Source of the DNA: Imbroritus primus
Lineage (GTDB): Bacteria; Pseudomonadota; Gammaproteobacteria; Burkholderiales; Burkholderiaceae
Direction: 5' to 3'
Assembly: GCF_964332355.1 (NCBI RefSeq)
Contig: NZ_OZ201293.1
Location: forward strand, 2,914,001-2,978,000
Length of the DNA stretch: 64,000 nt
This document shows positions 33,967 through 43,063 of this stretch, one piece after another (within the stretch, counting starts at the first letter, position 1; every line of letters starts with the position of its first letter). The translations under genes and the position numbers were made by a program. The notes under the pieces are model-generated. The model did not search any database. It was not told the origin of the DNA and saw only the letters and a program-made list of their open reading frames with translations.

Positions 33967-36123
33967 TCACTTGTCTTGCTTGACATCGTCAGCCGCGGGC
34001 ACGGACCCGGCCGCGTGCTGCACATCGGTTCGCATGCGGGCGAACTCGTCCTCGAAATCCAGCGTCTTGCGCGGGGTCGACATCGCCATCAGCACGGTCG
34101 AGCCATCGCCATCGCGGTCTTTCACCCACACCCAGAGCCGGCGCTCGCGGATATAGAACATGGCGAACACGCCCAGCGTCAGCAGCAGGCACCCAAGATA
34201 CACGATGTTCTTGCCGGGCGCACGCGTGAGCTGGAAGACACTTGCCTCGACCTTTTCGAACTCGGTGAGCTGCAGGAATACCGGCGCGCCGTAGATCGAC
34301 GCATCGGACAGGGCATTGATGGCCTGTTGCATGAACGTGCCGCTATGTTCATTCTGCACCGGCGCCGGCGCGCCGGCTTCGGCGCGCGCGAGCGCCCACA
34401 ATTCCCACATGGTGCCGTTCAGGATCTTCAGCAGGACGTCGGCCGCCTTCTGCTGCTCCGCCGGCGGAACCGACTGCTCCAGGAAGGCAGCGACGCTGGT
34501 AAAGCCGCCGAGCGCACGGCCATCAGGCCCGGGGGTATCCGGGCCGGCAAACAGGTCCAGCGCACGGCGTGCGCTCTCGGTCAATTGTGCCCGCACGGCC
34601 TCCTGGCCGACATCGGGCATCGACATCGCGGCAAAGCGCTGGGCCGCCTTGAGACGCAAGGCTGGCTGGTGCAGCGCGGCGCGCAGGCGCATCCAGTCAA
34701 CCACCGAACCCTGCTCGTCGGCCGGAATGCGCAGGTAGCGGAATGGGTCCGCCGGATTGTCGCGGACGCCCGCCAGGAAGACCTTCGCGCCGTCCATGTC
34801 AACCGGCAGCATGTAGTTGCTGAACTCGCGCGCCTGGCCGTTGGCATCGCGCAGCTTGTATTGCACGGAGGGCCCGACATTGCGCAGGTTCTTGTCGTGG
34901 TCCACCTTCGCTGCCGCGCCAAAGCGGTCACCGATCCGTTCGTTGAGCGGCCGCACGGCGACACCGCGCGCATCCTGCCGACCCGATGCATCCGTCACCG
35001 TTTCGACGTTGATCAGGCGAAAATCGCTGAACTCCACGGTATAGCGGGTGCCGCGCGGCCCCGTGAGTTCGGTATTGCCGCCCACGCTGCCGCTCAGCTT
35101 GAACGGCGCCGCCGTCCCGCCCTGCATCGGATAGCCGGCGAACGACAGCCGCGAACCGCCATCCTCGAAGCTCGACTGGTAGATGGCGATGTTGTCGACG
35201 ATCAGCGGCTTGTTCACTTCGATGGTCGCTTCACGCGTCTTGCCGGTGGCATGGTCGGTAATGATCACATCACTGGCAAACAGCTTCGGCATGCCGGTGG
35301 AGTAATAGTCGACGCGGAATTTCTTCAGCGTGATGGAGAACGGCAGGTCCTGGACCAGCGCGCCATCGGCGATATTCAGGATCGCCGTCGACACCGTGCC
35401 GCCTTCCGGCACGAAGGCATTGCCGCGAAATCCTGGATTCTGCGTCGACAAGCGGTGCTTGGCGGGGATCTCGGCAATCACCGCGTTGCCGCGCACCGGT
35501 TCTTTATCACCGAGCCACATCTGCATGCGGATCAGCATGTCGCCATCGAGCAGCCCACCGATACAGATCACGACGATGGCGCTGTGCGCCAGGATGTAGC
35601 CGATCTTGTTGGTCGCCCCGGCCTTGGCGGCGATCAGCGTGCCGTTCGGATGCGCCACGGTACGCATGCGGAAACCACGGTTGGCCAGCAGTGCCTGCAC
35701 ACGCTCCAGCGCGGCCGTGCGGTTCAGGGGCGCGTCGAATTCATGGCGATGGCCGAAGGCCCGCAGGCTGCCCTCGCGAATGTTCTCTTTCCAGGCACGC
35801 ATGTCGCGCACCATCTTGGGCGTGTTGCGCAGCAGGCAAAGCGACGTGGAGATAACCAGGAAAGCGAGGATCAGCAGGAACCACCACGCGCTGTAGACCC
35901 GCTGCAGCGACAGCGCATGAAACAGCTCGGCCCAGAAAGGCCCGAACTGGTTAACGTAGTTGTTGTACGGTTCGTTCTGCTTGAGCACCGTGCCGACGAT
36001 GCTGGCAATGGAAATGATCGTCAGCAACGCGATGGCGAAACGCATCGACGACAGCAGTTCAACCAGTTCCCGCAGGACGCGGTGGGAAGTCTTCAGGTGC
36101 AGGCCCGAAGTGGAGACCGACAT
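33967..36123 (-). CDS. resB: Cytochrome c biogenesis protein ResB/Ccs1
   Basis: The 718-residue protein has the ResB plan: three N-terminal membrane helices (MRFAIALLTIISIASIVGTVL; YSAWWFLLILAFLVISTSLCLL), a large periplasmic domain and a last C-terminal helix (VYLGCLLLTLGVFAMFYI). The family histidine after helix three and LAHSAIVVICIGGLLDG are visible. The ATG at 36123 gives the expected N-terminus. It follows a terminator for the cytochrome c4 gene, so it needs its own promoter or read-through. Confidence 0.94.
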   Translation of the reverse strand: MSVSTSGLHLKTSHRVLRELVELLSSMRFAIALLTIISIASIVGTVLKQNEPYNNYVNQFGPFWAELFHALSLQRVYSAWWFLLILAFLVISTSLCLLRNTPKMVRDMRAWKENIREGSLRAFGHRHEFDAPLNRTAALERVQALLANRGFRMRTVAHPNGTLIAAKAGATNKIGYILAHSAIVVICIGGLLDGDMLIRMQMWLGDKEPVRGNAVIAEIPAKHRLSTQNPGFRGNAFVPEGGTVSTAILNIADGALVQDLPFSITLKKFRVDYYSTGMPKLFASDVIITDHATGKTREATIEVNKPLIVDNIAIYQSSFEDGGSRLSFAGYPMQGGTAAPFKLSGSVGGNTELTGPRGTRYTVEFSDFRLINVETVTDASGRQDARGVAVRPLNERIGDRFGAAAKVDHDKNLRNVGPSVQYKLRDANGQAREFSNYMLPVDMDGAKVFLAGVRDNPADPFRYLRIPADEQGSVVDWMRLRAALHQPALRLKAAQRFAAMSMPDVGQEAVRAQLTESARRALDLFAGPDTPGPDGRALGGFTSVAAFLEQSVPPAEQQKAADVLLKILNGTMWELWALARAEAGAPAPVQNEHSGTFMQQAINALSDASIYGAPVFLQLTEFEKVEASVFQLTRAPGKNIVYLGCLLLTLGVFAMFYIRERRLWVWVKDRDGDGSTVLMAMSTPRKTLDFEDEFARMRTDVQHAAGSVPAADDVKQDK

Positions 36124-36133
36124 GGGGATACCT

Positions 36134-36172
36134 AAAACAAAAAAAGAGGGTGGACGCGTAGCCACCCTCTTT
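36134..36172 (-). terminator. Intrinsic terminator after the cytochrome c4 gene
   Basis: AAAGAGGGTGG and CCACCCTCTTT form a perfect 11-bp stem with an 8-base loop (36143-36172). On the minus strand a TTTTTGTTTT tract follows. It lies 98 bases past the cytochrome stop and 20 bases before the resB start. Confidence 0.88.
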
Positions 36173-36269
36173 GATACTGGTCGGGGCGTTTGGTTGCGTT
36201 TGTTTCGCAGCCGGAGCGCCTGTTCAGGCACACCGATGTCCGGCGCCACCCGGACGGGGCGTCATGCCA

Positions 36270-36917
36270 TCAACGCACGCCCGCGATGTAGTCCGACACT
36301 GCCTTGATTTCCGCATCGGACATCTTGGCGGCAATCTGCGCCATCGGCACGTTGTTGTGGCGGGCACCGCTACGGAAGGCCACCAGCTGTGCTTCCGTGT
36401 ACTCAGCCCACTGGCCGCCGATGCGCGGATACTGGTTCGGAATGCCCGCGCCAGTCGCGCCATGGCAAGCCGCGCACGCCGGCACGCCCTTGGCCGCAAT
36501 GCCGCCACGGAAAATCTTCTGGCCGAGTTCGACGGTCTTCGGATTTTTCGCCGAGTTCAGCTTCGGCTTCTGCTTTTCGAGGTAGGCTGCGATATCACGC
36601 ATTTCCTGATCGCTCAGGGCCTTGGCATACGGCGTCATGATGGCGTTCTGGCGATCCTTGCCCGCAGCGAAATTCACCAGTTGCTTATGCAGGTAGGCGG
36701 CGTTCTGGCCGGCCAGGCTCGGGTTCGCGCCAGCCGGGCTGTTGCCGTTGGCGCCGTGGCAGCTCGCGCATGCCGGGACATTGCGATCAGCCGCGCCCTG
36801 GCCATAGAGGGTTTCGCCCTTGGCCGGATCGGCCTTGGCGGCAGCCGGATCGGCAGCATGGACAGTCGCCGCGAGGGACATTGCAGCGACAGCGAGGAGT
36901 TTCGCAATGCGGTTCAT
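36270..36917 (-). CDS. Dihaem cytochrome c4
   Basis: A Sec signal (AKLLAVAAMSLAATVHAA) precedes two class I cytochrome c domains. Haem sites are CASCHGANG in the first and CAACHGATG in the second. PSLAGQNAAYLHKQL and PRIGGQWAEYTEAQLVAFRSG carry the usual c4 context before each methionine ligand (NAIMTPYAKAL; NNVPMAQIAAKM). At 215 residues it fits c4, a periplasmic electron carrier to terminal oxidases. The ATG at 36917 has AAGG nine bases upstream. It precedes the cytochrome c assembly genes resB-ccsB on the same strand. Confidence 0.94.
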   Translation of the reverse strand: MNRIAKLLAVAAMSLAATVHAADPAAAKADPAKGETLYGQGAADRNVPACASCHGANGNSPAGANPSLAGQNAAYLHKQLVNFAAGKDRQNAIMTPYAKALSDQEMRDIAAYLEKQKPKLNSAKNPKTVELGQKIFRGGIAAKGVPACAACHGATGAGIPNQYPRIGGQWAEYTEAQLVAFRSGARHNNVPMAQIAAKMSDAEIKAVSDYIAGVR

Positions 36918-37301
36918 TCGCACACACCTTGTCTGAATTGTTTTGGATTCTGCTGCCATGGGGATCTCGTGCAGGCGCACCGCGAACGATGCGCCCGGCG
37001 CACTCGCCCGACCATGACCGGATTCCCTCGCGTGCCGGGGAAACATCCCAACCTTGCACCGCCGCCCCTCAACGCATGAAACATGGGCGGGGCGTTCGCG
37101 GGAAGGCACGCGCAGCCTGCGGGGACGGGAATCCGTTAACCGCGGTATTGTACAATAAAAAACTTGTCATTTTGAGGCTGCCAGGCCGCGCCTGATCCTC
37201 TGCGCAGGCCACCAGCCTACCCGTCCGGGGTGCAGGTGCCTCCCCAACGGGACCAGACCGCTTCCGGGCAGTCCCGCCACGCTCACTTTTCATGGCTCCG
37301 C
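36918..37301. promoter_or_regulatory. Divergent control region between cytochrome c4 and yihA
   Basis: This 384-base region has no credible gene. Its most AT-rich point holds the 10-bp palindrome ATTGTACAAT at 37147-37156, followed by AAAAAACTTGTCATTTTG. On the plus strand TACAAT could serve as a -10 for yihA; no matching -35 was found. Nothing distinct was seen closer to the cytochrome gene. Confidence 0.4.
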
Positions 37302-38006
37302 ATGTCGCTTCTTCATCAGGCCCGCTTCTTTACCACTGTTAATCATCTGCGCGACCTCCCCGCCACCGCGGTGCCAGAAGTGGCCTTCGCCGGCCGCTCG
37401 AATGCCGGCAAATCGACAGCCATCAACATCCTGTGCAACCAGAAACGGCTCGCCTTTTCGAGCAAAACGCCGGGCCGCACGCAGCACATCAACTTTTTCG
37501 AGGTCGGCACGGCCAAACGCGACCACACCTACGGCTACCTGGTCGACCTGCCAGGATACGGCTACGCCGAGGTACCCGGCGCGGCCAAGGCGCACTGGGA
37601 ACGCCTGCTCGGCGACTACATCGCGACACGCGCCCAGCTCGCCGGCCTGGTGATTATGATGGACGCCCGCCGCCCGTTCACCGACCTGGATTGTCAGATG
37701 GTGGAGTGGTTTCTGCCTACGGGCAAACCGATCCACGTGCTGCTGACAAAAGCCGATAAACTGAGCAGCAACGAATCAGCGCAGGCGCTGCGCGAAGCGC
37801 GCCGGATCCTGGATGCCTACCGGCAGCAGGCGCCGGACGGCGCACCGCTCACCGCCCAGCTTTTTTCCAGCCTCAAGCGCAAGGGCATCGAGCCCGCGCA
37901 ACAGGTGCTGGCCGGCTGGCTCGGCCTGCCAGAAGCTCGCAAGGAAGGGGATGCTGCCACGACGACGCCCCCTGCTTCGCCCAACCCGTCACACGAGAGA
38001 ACCTGA
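37302..38006 (+). CDS. engB: Ribosome-assembly GTPase YihA/EngB
   Basis: The 234-residue protein is a TRAFAC GTPase needed for 50S assembly in relatives. Motifs: P-loop GRSNAGKSTAINIL, G3 DLPGYGYAEVPG and G4 LLTKADKLS, with PGRTQHINFFEV as switch I. The ATG at 37302 (MSLLHQARFFTTVNHLRDL) gives the usual N-terminus. The last 25 residues are low-complexity. One base separates it from hemB, so they are cotranscribed. Confidence 0.95.
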   Translation: MSLLHQARFFTTVNHLRDLPATAVPEVAFAGRSNAGKSTAINILCNQKRLAFSSKTPGRTQHINFFEVGTAKRDHTYGYLVDLPGYGYAEVPGAAKAHWERLLGDYIATRAQLAGLVIMMDARRPFTDLDCQMVEWFLPTGKPIHVLLTKADKLSSNESAQALREARRILDAYRQQAPDGAPLTAQLFSSLKRKGIEPAQQVLAGWLGLPEARKEGDAATTTPPASPNPSHERT

Positions 38007-38007
38007 G

Positions 38008-39000
38008 ATGTCGATGTACCCGGAAACCCGTCCCCGCCGCATGCGCCGCGACGATTTTTCGCGCCGCCTGATGCGTGAACACCAACTGACGACCGACGAC
38101 CTGATCTACCCGGTGTTCGTCACCGAGGGCGAGCAGCAGCGCGAGGCCGTGGGCTCGATGCCTGGTGTGGAGCGCGTCTCTCTCGATCTGCTGCTGGAGG
38201 TTGCGCAGGACTGCGTGAATCTCGGCATTCCGGTGATGGCGCTTTTCCCGGTCATCGACCCGGCACTGAAAACCCCTGACGGCATCGAAGCCGCCAACCC
38301 TGACGGCCTGATCCCGCGCGTCGTGCGTGCACTGAAGGCGCGCTTCCCCGAACTCGGCATCATGACCGACGTGGCGCTCGACCCGTATACCAGCCATGGC
38401 CAGGACGGCGTACTCGATGATGACGGCTACGTGCTGAACGACGAAACGGTCGCCATTCTCGTGCAGCAGGCGCTGACACAGGCCGCCGCCGGCGTCGACA
38501 TCGTCGCCCCCTCGGACATGATGGATGGCCGCATCGGCGCGGTACGCCATGCGCTCGAGACGCATGGCCATATCTACACACGCATCATGGCCTACTCCGC
38601 CAAGTATGCGTCGGCCTTCTACGGTCCGTTCCGCGACGCGGTCGGCTCTGCCGCCAATCTCGGCAAGGGCAACAAGATGACCTACCAGATGGACCCGTCC
38701 AACACCGACGAGGCCCTGCGCGAAGTGGGCCTCGACATCGCCGAGGGCGCGGACATGGTGATGGTGAAACCGGGCATGCCGTATCTCGACGTGGTGCGCC
38801 GGGTCAAGGATGAATTCCGCTTCCCCACCTACGCCTACCAGGTGAGCGGCGAGTACGCGATGCTCAAGGCCGCTGCGCAGAATGGCTGGCTCGACCACGA
38901 CAAAGTGATGATGGAATCGCTGCTGGCATTCAAGCGCGCCGGCGCCGATGGCATTCTCACCTACTTCGCGCGCGATGCCGCGCGCCTGCTGCGCAAGTAA
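38008..39000 (+). CDS. hemB: Porphobilinogen synthase (delta-aminolevulinate dehydratase)
   Basis: HemB condenses two 5-aminolevulinates into porphobilinogen for haem synthesis. The 330-residue protein shows the two Schiff-base lysines in MAYSAKYASAFYGPFRDA and DMVMVKPGMPYLD, and DPYTSHGQDGVL where zinc-type enzymes have a cysteine triad. Here that region lacks the three cysteines, so it is the Mg-dependent type usual in proteobacteria. It overlaps operonically with engB and the CorA-like gene. Confidence 0.96.
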   Translation: MSMYPETRPRRMRRDDFSRRLMREHQLTTDDLIYPVFVTEGEQQREAVGSMPGVERVSLDLLLEVAQDCVNLGIPVMALFPVIDPALKTPDGIEAANPDGLIPRVVRALKARFPELGIMTDVALDPYTSHGQDGVLDDDGYVLNDETVAILVQQALTQAAAGVDIVAPSDMMDGRIGAVRHALETHGHIYTRIMAYSAKYASAFYGPFRDAVGSAANLGKGNKMTYQMDPSNTDEALREVGLDIAEGADMVMVKPGMPYLDVVRRVKDEFRFPTYAYQVSGEYAMLKAAAQNGWLDHDKVMMESLLAFKRAGADGILTYFARDAARLLRK

Positions 39001-39005
39001 GGGCC

Positions 39006-40172
39006 ATGCTGCTGACGGGCTTCGCCACGGACCGTGCCCTGCCCCTCGAGTCGCTCGAGGCAGCGCACGCATTCCTGGACGGCCCACCTGCCGACAGCGA
39101 ACATTTCGTCTGGATCGACAGCCAGTTCGATGAAGTGGTGAGCGACCCGGACGGCTGGCGCAAGACGATACAGACGCTGACCGGCGCGACCATTCTCGAC
39201 CTGCACCTGCAGGATGCAACCAATCCAGCGCACCCCTCGTATTTCGATACGACCAATGTCTACGACATGGTGATCTTCCGCAAGCTCACCATGCAGACGA
39301 CCGACCAGATCGTACAGGCGGAGACCGAGCACGCCGCTGCCCTACAGGCGCCACGCCAGCGGCGGAGCGCCGGGTTCGTACCGGCCCTCGCCAAAATCGA
39401 TACGCAGCCCGTGGCGTTCTTTGTGTTCGATCATGTTCTCGTCACAGTGCGCCCTGGCCAGTCGCGCACGCTGGAACAGGTCCGCCGCCGGCTGCTGGAA
39501 TTCACGCCCAATGGCCGGACCGCCTCGCACACGGTGGTGCACGGCATCCGCCCACCAACGCGGCCGGAAGACCTGATGCTGCGACTGCTGAATGCGATGG
39601 TCGATCGCTATCTCGAACTGCGCGCACCGCTGACGCGCCAGCTGGATCGCTGGCAGCGCGCGCTGCTGAATCCGCGTTATGGTTTTTCGGGATGGGAAGG
39701 GTTGCTGGATGCGCGCATCCAGCTGCGCAAGCTTGAGCACCTCTGCGAGGAACAGCGCGACGCGTTGCAGGAGTTCCGCGACACGTTGCTCGACAACACC
39801 TACAGCCGTACCAACGAAGCGCCTTCACCGCACGCCACGGATGACGCGCTGCTGGTCCGCATCAACGACGTCATGGAGCACGTGTCGCGCGTGCTGACGC
39901 ATGCGCGCCGTCTCGAGGATTCCATCGAATCGGCGGTGCAAATCCATTTTTCCGCGGTGGCGCACCGCACCAACCGGACCATGCGGCTGCTGACGCTGAT
40001 CACTGCACTGTTCATGCCATTGACGCTGATCACGGGCATCTTCGGCATGAATTTCGTGCGCATGCCGTGGATCGGAGAAGGCGACGGATTCTGGTGGGCC
40101 ATGGGTCTGATGGCCGCGGTCATCGTGGTCCTCGGCGCCATCTTCAGCATCGCTCGCCTGTCACGCGACTAG
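39006..40172 (+). CDS. CorA-family divalent-cation transporter
   Basis: The 388-residue protein has a large cytosolic domain, a long helix (residues about 200-310) and two C-terminal membrane helices. The pore motif GMN is present in FGMNFVRMPW, between LLTLITALFMPLTLITGIF and FWWAMGLMAAVIVVLGAIF. CorA/ZntB members move Mg2+, Co2+ or Zn2+; the substrate cannot be told from the motif. It starts five bases after hemB and ends facing dsbD. Confidence 0.9.
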   Translation: MLLTGFATDRALPLESLEAAHAFLDGPPADSEHFVWIDSQFDEVVSDPDGWRKTIQTLTGATILDLHLQDATNPAHPSYFDTTNVYDMVIFRKLTMQTTDQIVQAETEHAAALQAPRQRRSAGFVPALAKIDTQPVAFFVFDHVLVTVRPGQSRTLEQVRRRLLEFTPNGRTASHTVVHGIRPPTRPEDLMLRLLNAMVDRYLELRAPLTRQLDRWQRALLNPRYGFSGWEGLLDARIQLRKLEHLCEEQRDALQEFRDTLLDNTYSRTNEAPSPHATDDALLVRINDVMEHVSRVLTHARRLEDSIESAVQIHFSAVAHRTNRTMRLLTLITALFMPLTLITGIFGMNFVRMPWIGEGDGFWWAMGLMAAVIVVLGAIFSIARLSRD

Positions 40173-40214
40173 CATACGCGCCGTCGCCCCTCAGACGTCC
40201 CTCAAACGCGCCGG

Positions 40215-42035
40215 TCAGGCGCCTGGCATCAGCCCGGCACGGGTCAGGCTCTCCACGAATTTGTCGGCCGACTGGAAGCCGATGACGCGCACCGGCAACT
40301 CCTTGCCATCCTTGCCGAAGAACAGTATCCCTGGCGGGCCGAACAGCTCGAAGCGCTTGAGCAGCGCTTTGTCATCCGCATTATTCTTCGTCACATCAGC
40401 CTGCAGCAACACGACATTGGACAACGCCTGCTGGACGCGCGGATCGACGAAGGTAAAGCGCTCCATCTCCTTGCAGCTAATGCACCAGTCTGCATAGAAA
40501 TCGAGCATCACACTGCGGCCTTCACGGCTCGCGGCGGCAACGCGCGCCTCCAGCTCAGCCACCGTCCGCACACGCTCGAACACCACGCCATGCGGAACTG
40601 GTGTTCCTGCCCGCGACACACCGATATGCGCCAGCGGCTGCAAAGGGTCGCGTCCGCCCGAGGCCAATCCGAGAAGCAGCAATACACCGCAGACAGCCGC
40701 GATGATGCCCAGCCCCTTGCCCAGCCGATGGATGCCGCCAGCGCCTTCGCCGAGTGCATCGAAGGCGCCGAGGAAGGTCGCACCCAGCAGCAGCCAGGCC
40801 GCCCAGGCGATCATGCCGACCCAGGCGGGCGCCACCAGCGCCACCATCCAGATGGCCACGGCCAGCAGCAGAAAGCCAAAGAAGCGCTTGGTGTTCTCCA
40901 TCCAGCGGCCGGCGCGCGGCAACAGGTTGCCCGCGCCAACACCGACCAGGACCAGCGGCACGCCCATGCCGAGGGCCATGGCAAACAGTGCGCTTCCGCC
41001 GATGATTGCATCGCCGGTCTGCGCGATATACGCCAGCACGCCGGCCAGCGGCGCGGTGACGCACGGACCGACGATCAGCGCGGACAACGCCCCCATGCCC
41101 GCTGCGCCGAGCAATTGTCCACCGGACTGGCGCTGCGATGCCGCCGTCAATGCCGCCTGCCAGCGTGCCGGCAGCTGCAGCTCATAGAGGCCAAACATGG
41201 ACAGCGCCAGCGCCACCATCAGCGCAGCGAACAGACCAATGACCCATGGCTTCTGCAATGTGGCCGACAAGCCCTCGCCGAGCAGCCCGGCAGCGACGCC
41301 GATCGCGGTGTAGACCACCGCCATGCCAGCCACATAAGCCAGCGACACCCATAACGCACGCGCACGCGAGACGTGCTCGCCAACGACGATGGACGACAGG
41401 ATCGGCACCATCGGCAGCACACACGGCGTAAAGGTCAGCAGCAAGCCCAGGCCGAAGAACAGCGCGGCGATGGTCAGCAGATTGCGGCTTGCCAGCGCAC
41501 TGGCGATGCGGCTGGTCTCGTCTTCACCGGCCACAGACGCGGTTGGAGCCGCGCCCGGGGGCTCCGTCGTACCGGAGATAGCCGGCTCGGCCAGGAGCGT
41601 CGCCTTGCCATCCTGGATGGCATAGGATGTATCCATCGGTGGGTAGCAGATGCCCTTGTCGGCGCACCCCTGCGAGCGGATCGTCAAGGTGAAAGGCTGG
41701 CCCGGCGTCTCGACAGGGACACGGATCGCAACCTGGTCGTGGTACGTCTCGAGATCCTTTGCGAAGGTTTCGTCATACTTGACGATGCCCGGCGGATAGA
41801 CCGGCGTACCGAGCCGTACGGTCTCAGGGGTCGCGGTGAACGCAAACTGCTCGCGGTACATGTAGTAGCCGCGGGCGATCGCGAAGGAAACTTCCACAGT
41901 CTTTGCATCCGGCACGCTGACCGAAGCCTTGAAGGCCTGTTCCGGCGGCAGAAACTCCTGTGCGGCTTGCGCGCCCCCTGCACATGCCAGCATCAGCAGG
42001 CACCACGCCAGAAAAGCCCGAATCTTGACTACCAC
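40215..42035 (-). CDS. dsbD: Thiol:disulfide interchange protein DsbD
   Basis: DsbD carries electrons from cytosolic thioredoxin to periplasmic partners such as DsbC and apocytochrome c factors. All three cysteine pairs are visible: QGCADKGICYP in the N-terminal domain, LTFTPCVLPMVP with GPCVTAPLAG in the membrane domain, and YADWCISCKEM in the C-terminal thioredoxin fold. The start is probably GTG 42035 (or 42041), giving 606 residues with signal FLAWCLLMLACAGGAQAA. It follows cutA by 47 bases, the same order as in E. coli (cutA-dsbD). Confidence 0.94.
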   Translation of the reverse strand: MVVKIRAFLAWCLLMLACAGGAQAAQEFLPPEQAFKASVSVPDAKTVEVSFAIARGYYMYREQFAFTATPETVRLGTPVYPPGIVKYDETFAKDLETYHDQVAIRVPVETPGQPFTLTIRSQGCADKGICYPPMDTSYAIQDGKATLLAEPAISGTTEPPGAAPTASVAGEDETSRIASALASRNLLTIAALFFGLGLLLTFTPCVLPMVPILSSIVVGEHVSRARALWVSLAYVAGMAVVYTAIGVAAGLLGEGLSATLQKPWVIGLFAALMVALALSMFGLYELQLPARWQAALTAASQRQSGGQLLGAAGMGALSALIVGPCVTAPLAGVLAYIAQTGDAIIGGSALFAMALGMGVPLVLVGVGAGNLLPRAGRWMENTKRFFGFLLLAVAIWMVALVAPAWVGMIAWAAWLLLGATFLGAFDALGEGAGGIHRLGKGLGIIAAVCGVLLLLGLASGGRDPLQPLAHIGVSRAGTPVPHGVVFERVRTVAELEARVAAASREGRSVMLDFYADWCISCKEMERFTFVDPRVQQALSNVVLLQADVTKNNADDKALLKRFELFGPPGILFFGKDGKELPVRVIGFQSADKFVESLTRAGLMPGA

Positions 42036-42082
42036 ACCCACCCCCGTCTTATCGTCATCGTATTGCGCATCAACCGGCCGGC

Positions 42083-42466
42083 TCACTCGCCAGCCGAATG
42101 CGGGTCGCAGGTGACCCGCACCCAGTCCAGATACGCGGCGGCGCCGGCAGCGACTGGCAATGCCAGGATCTCCGGCACATCGTAGGGATGATGCGCCATG
42201 ATCAGCGTCTCGAGCGCGGCGTAGCGGCCCGCCGTGGTCTTGATCATCAACGGCCACTCCTGCGCGGTTTCCAGCCGATCTTCCCACCAGTACTCGGACC
42301 GGCTCGGCGCACCGCAGTTCACGCATGCCGCGACACGAGCCTCCAGGATGAGGCGGGCCAGACGCTGCGCTTCTGCCTCGCTGGGCAAGGTCGTGCAGAC
42401 AACCCAGACCGCATCGGCATCTGTGGCGCGCCCCACTGGTGACCGTGCCTCATGCTGACGACCCAT
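42083..42466 (-). CDS. cutA: Divalent-cation tolerance protein CutA
   Basis: The 127-residue protein matches CutA1: VWVVCTTLPSEAEAQRLARLILEARVAACVN in two parts, SEYWWEDRLETAQEWPLMIKT and HPYDVPEILALPV. CutA forms PII-like trimers; its role in metal tolerance is poorly defined. The ATG at 42466 follows GAGGG by eight bases. The start is only 22 bases past the hairpin of the ribosomal terminator, so its promoter must overlap or precede that hairpin. Confidence 0.93.
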   Translation of the reverse strand: MGRQHEARSPVGRATDADAVWVVCTTLPSEAEAQRLARLILEARVAACVNCGAPSRSEYWWEDRLETAQEWPLMIKTTAGRYAALETLIMAHHPYDVPEILALPVAAGAAAYLDWVRVTCDPHSAGE

Positions 42467-42481
42467 CGCGCAATCCCTCAA

Positions 42482-42518
42482 ATAAAAAAGGCCAAGCGAA
42501 TCGCTTGGCCTGATTGTA
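42482..42518 (-). terminator. Terminator of the ribosomal cluster, with possible cutA -10
   Basis: AGGCCAAGCG-AAT-CGCTTGGCCT is a 10-bp stem followed on the minus strand by TTTTTATTT. It lies about 110 bases past rplQ. A TACAAT (42518-42513) abuts the stem upstream and could be the cutA-dsbD -10, in which case the hairpin would form the 5' end of that mRNA. Confidence 0.8.
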
Positions 42519-42578
42519 GGGCAACCGTGACCGGCGTGCCCGCCAGTGCGACATCCCACCCGTCACACTGGTCCATAT

Positions 42579-42610
42579 TCCCGAGAAACTTCCGGAGAGG
42601 TTTCCCGAGG
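42579..42610 (-). other. Imperfect hairpin just after rplQ
   Basis: On the minus strand CUCGGGAAAC pairs with GUUUCUCGGG through about 10 bp, including G-U pairs, around a 10-base loop. It starts some ten bases past the rplQ stop and lacks a U-run. It may stabilise the 3' end. Confidence 0.35.
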
Positions 42611-42620
42611 AATACGTGAA

Positions 42621-43016
42621 TTATGCTTCGACAACTTCTGCCGGCTCATCCGCCACTTCCGGACGGTCCAGCAGCTCGACCAGCGCCATCGGCGCATTGT
42701 CACCCACACGGAAACCAAACTTCAGGATACGGGTGTAGCCGCCCGGACGGGTCGCAAAGCGCGGGCCGAGTTCGGTGAACAGCTTGGTGACCATTTCGCG
42801 GTCGCGCAGGCGGTTGAATGCGAGGCGCCGGTTGGCAACGGTGTCGTTCTTGCTCAGCGTGATGAGCGGCTCGACAACCTTGCGCAGCTCCTTGGCCTTC
42901 GGCAGGGTGGTCTTGATCAGCTCGTGGCGCAGCAGCGAGTTGGACATGTTGCGCAGCATCGCAAGGCGGTGCGACGAGGTGCGGTTCAGTTTCCGCAAAC
43001 CATGACGGTGACGCAT
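42621..43016 (-). CDS. rplQ: 50S ribosomal protein L17
   Basis: The 131-residue protein begins MRHRHGLRKLNRTSSHR and contains LRNMSNSLLRHELIKTTLPKAKELR, the L17 core. It is the last gene of the ribosomal cluster, after rpoA. The final 15 residues are acidic (VADEPAEVVEA), a common extension in betaproteobacteria. L17 sits near the peptide exit tunnel of the large subunit. Confidence 0.97.
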   Translation of the reverse strand: MRHRHGLRKLNRTSSHRLAMLRNMSNSLLRHELIKTTLPKAKELRKVVEPLITLSKNDTVANRRLAFNRLRDREMVTKLFTELGPRFATRPGGYTRILKFGFRVGDNAPMALVELLDRPEVADEPAEVVEA

Positions 43017-43063
43017 GATAGTTCCTTTACATTAAGTGTTTGACCAGCTCTTCTATCGACATG

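Noticed and set aside
33958..36135. Plus-strand open frame of about 725 codons opposite resB
   Set aside because: Shadow of resB; composition typical of an antisense frame and no ribosome site.
38008..39000. Zinc-dependent HemB
   Set aside because: The cysteine triad of zinc-type enzymes is missing in the DPYTSHGQDG region, so the Mg-type call stands.
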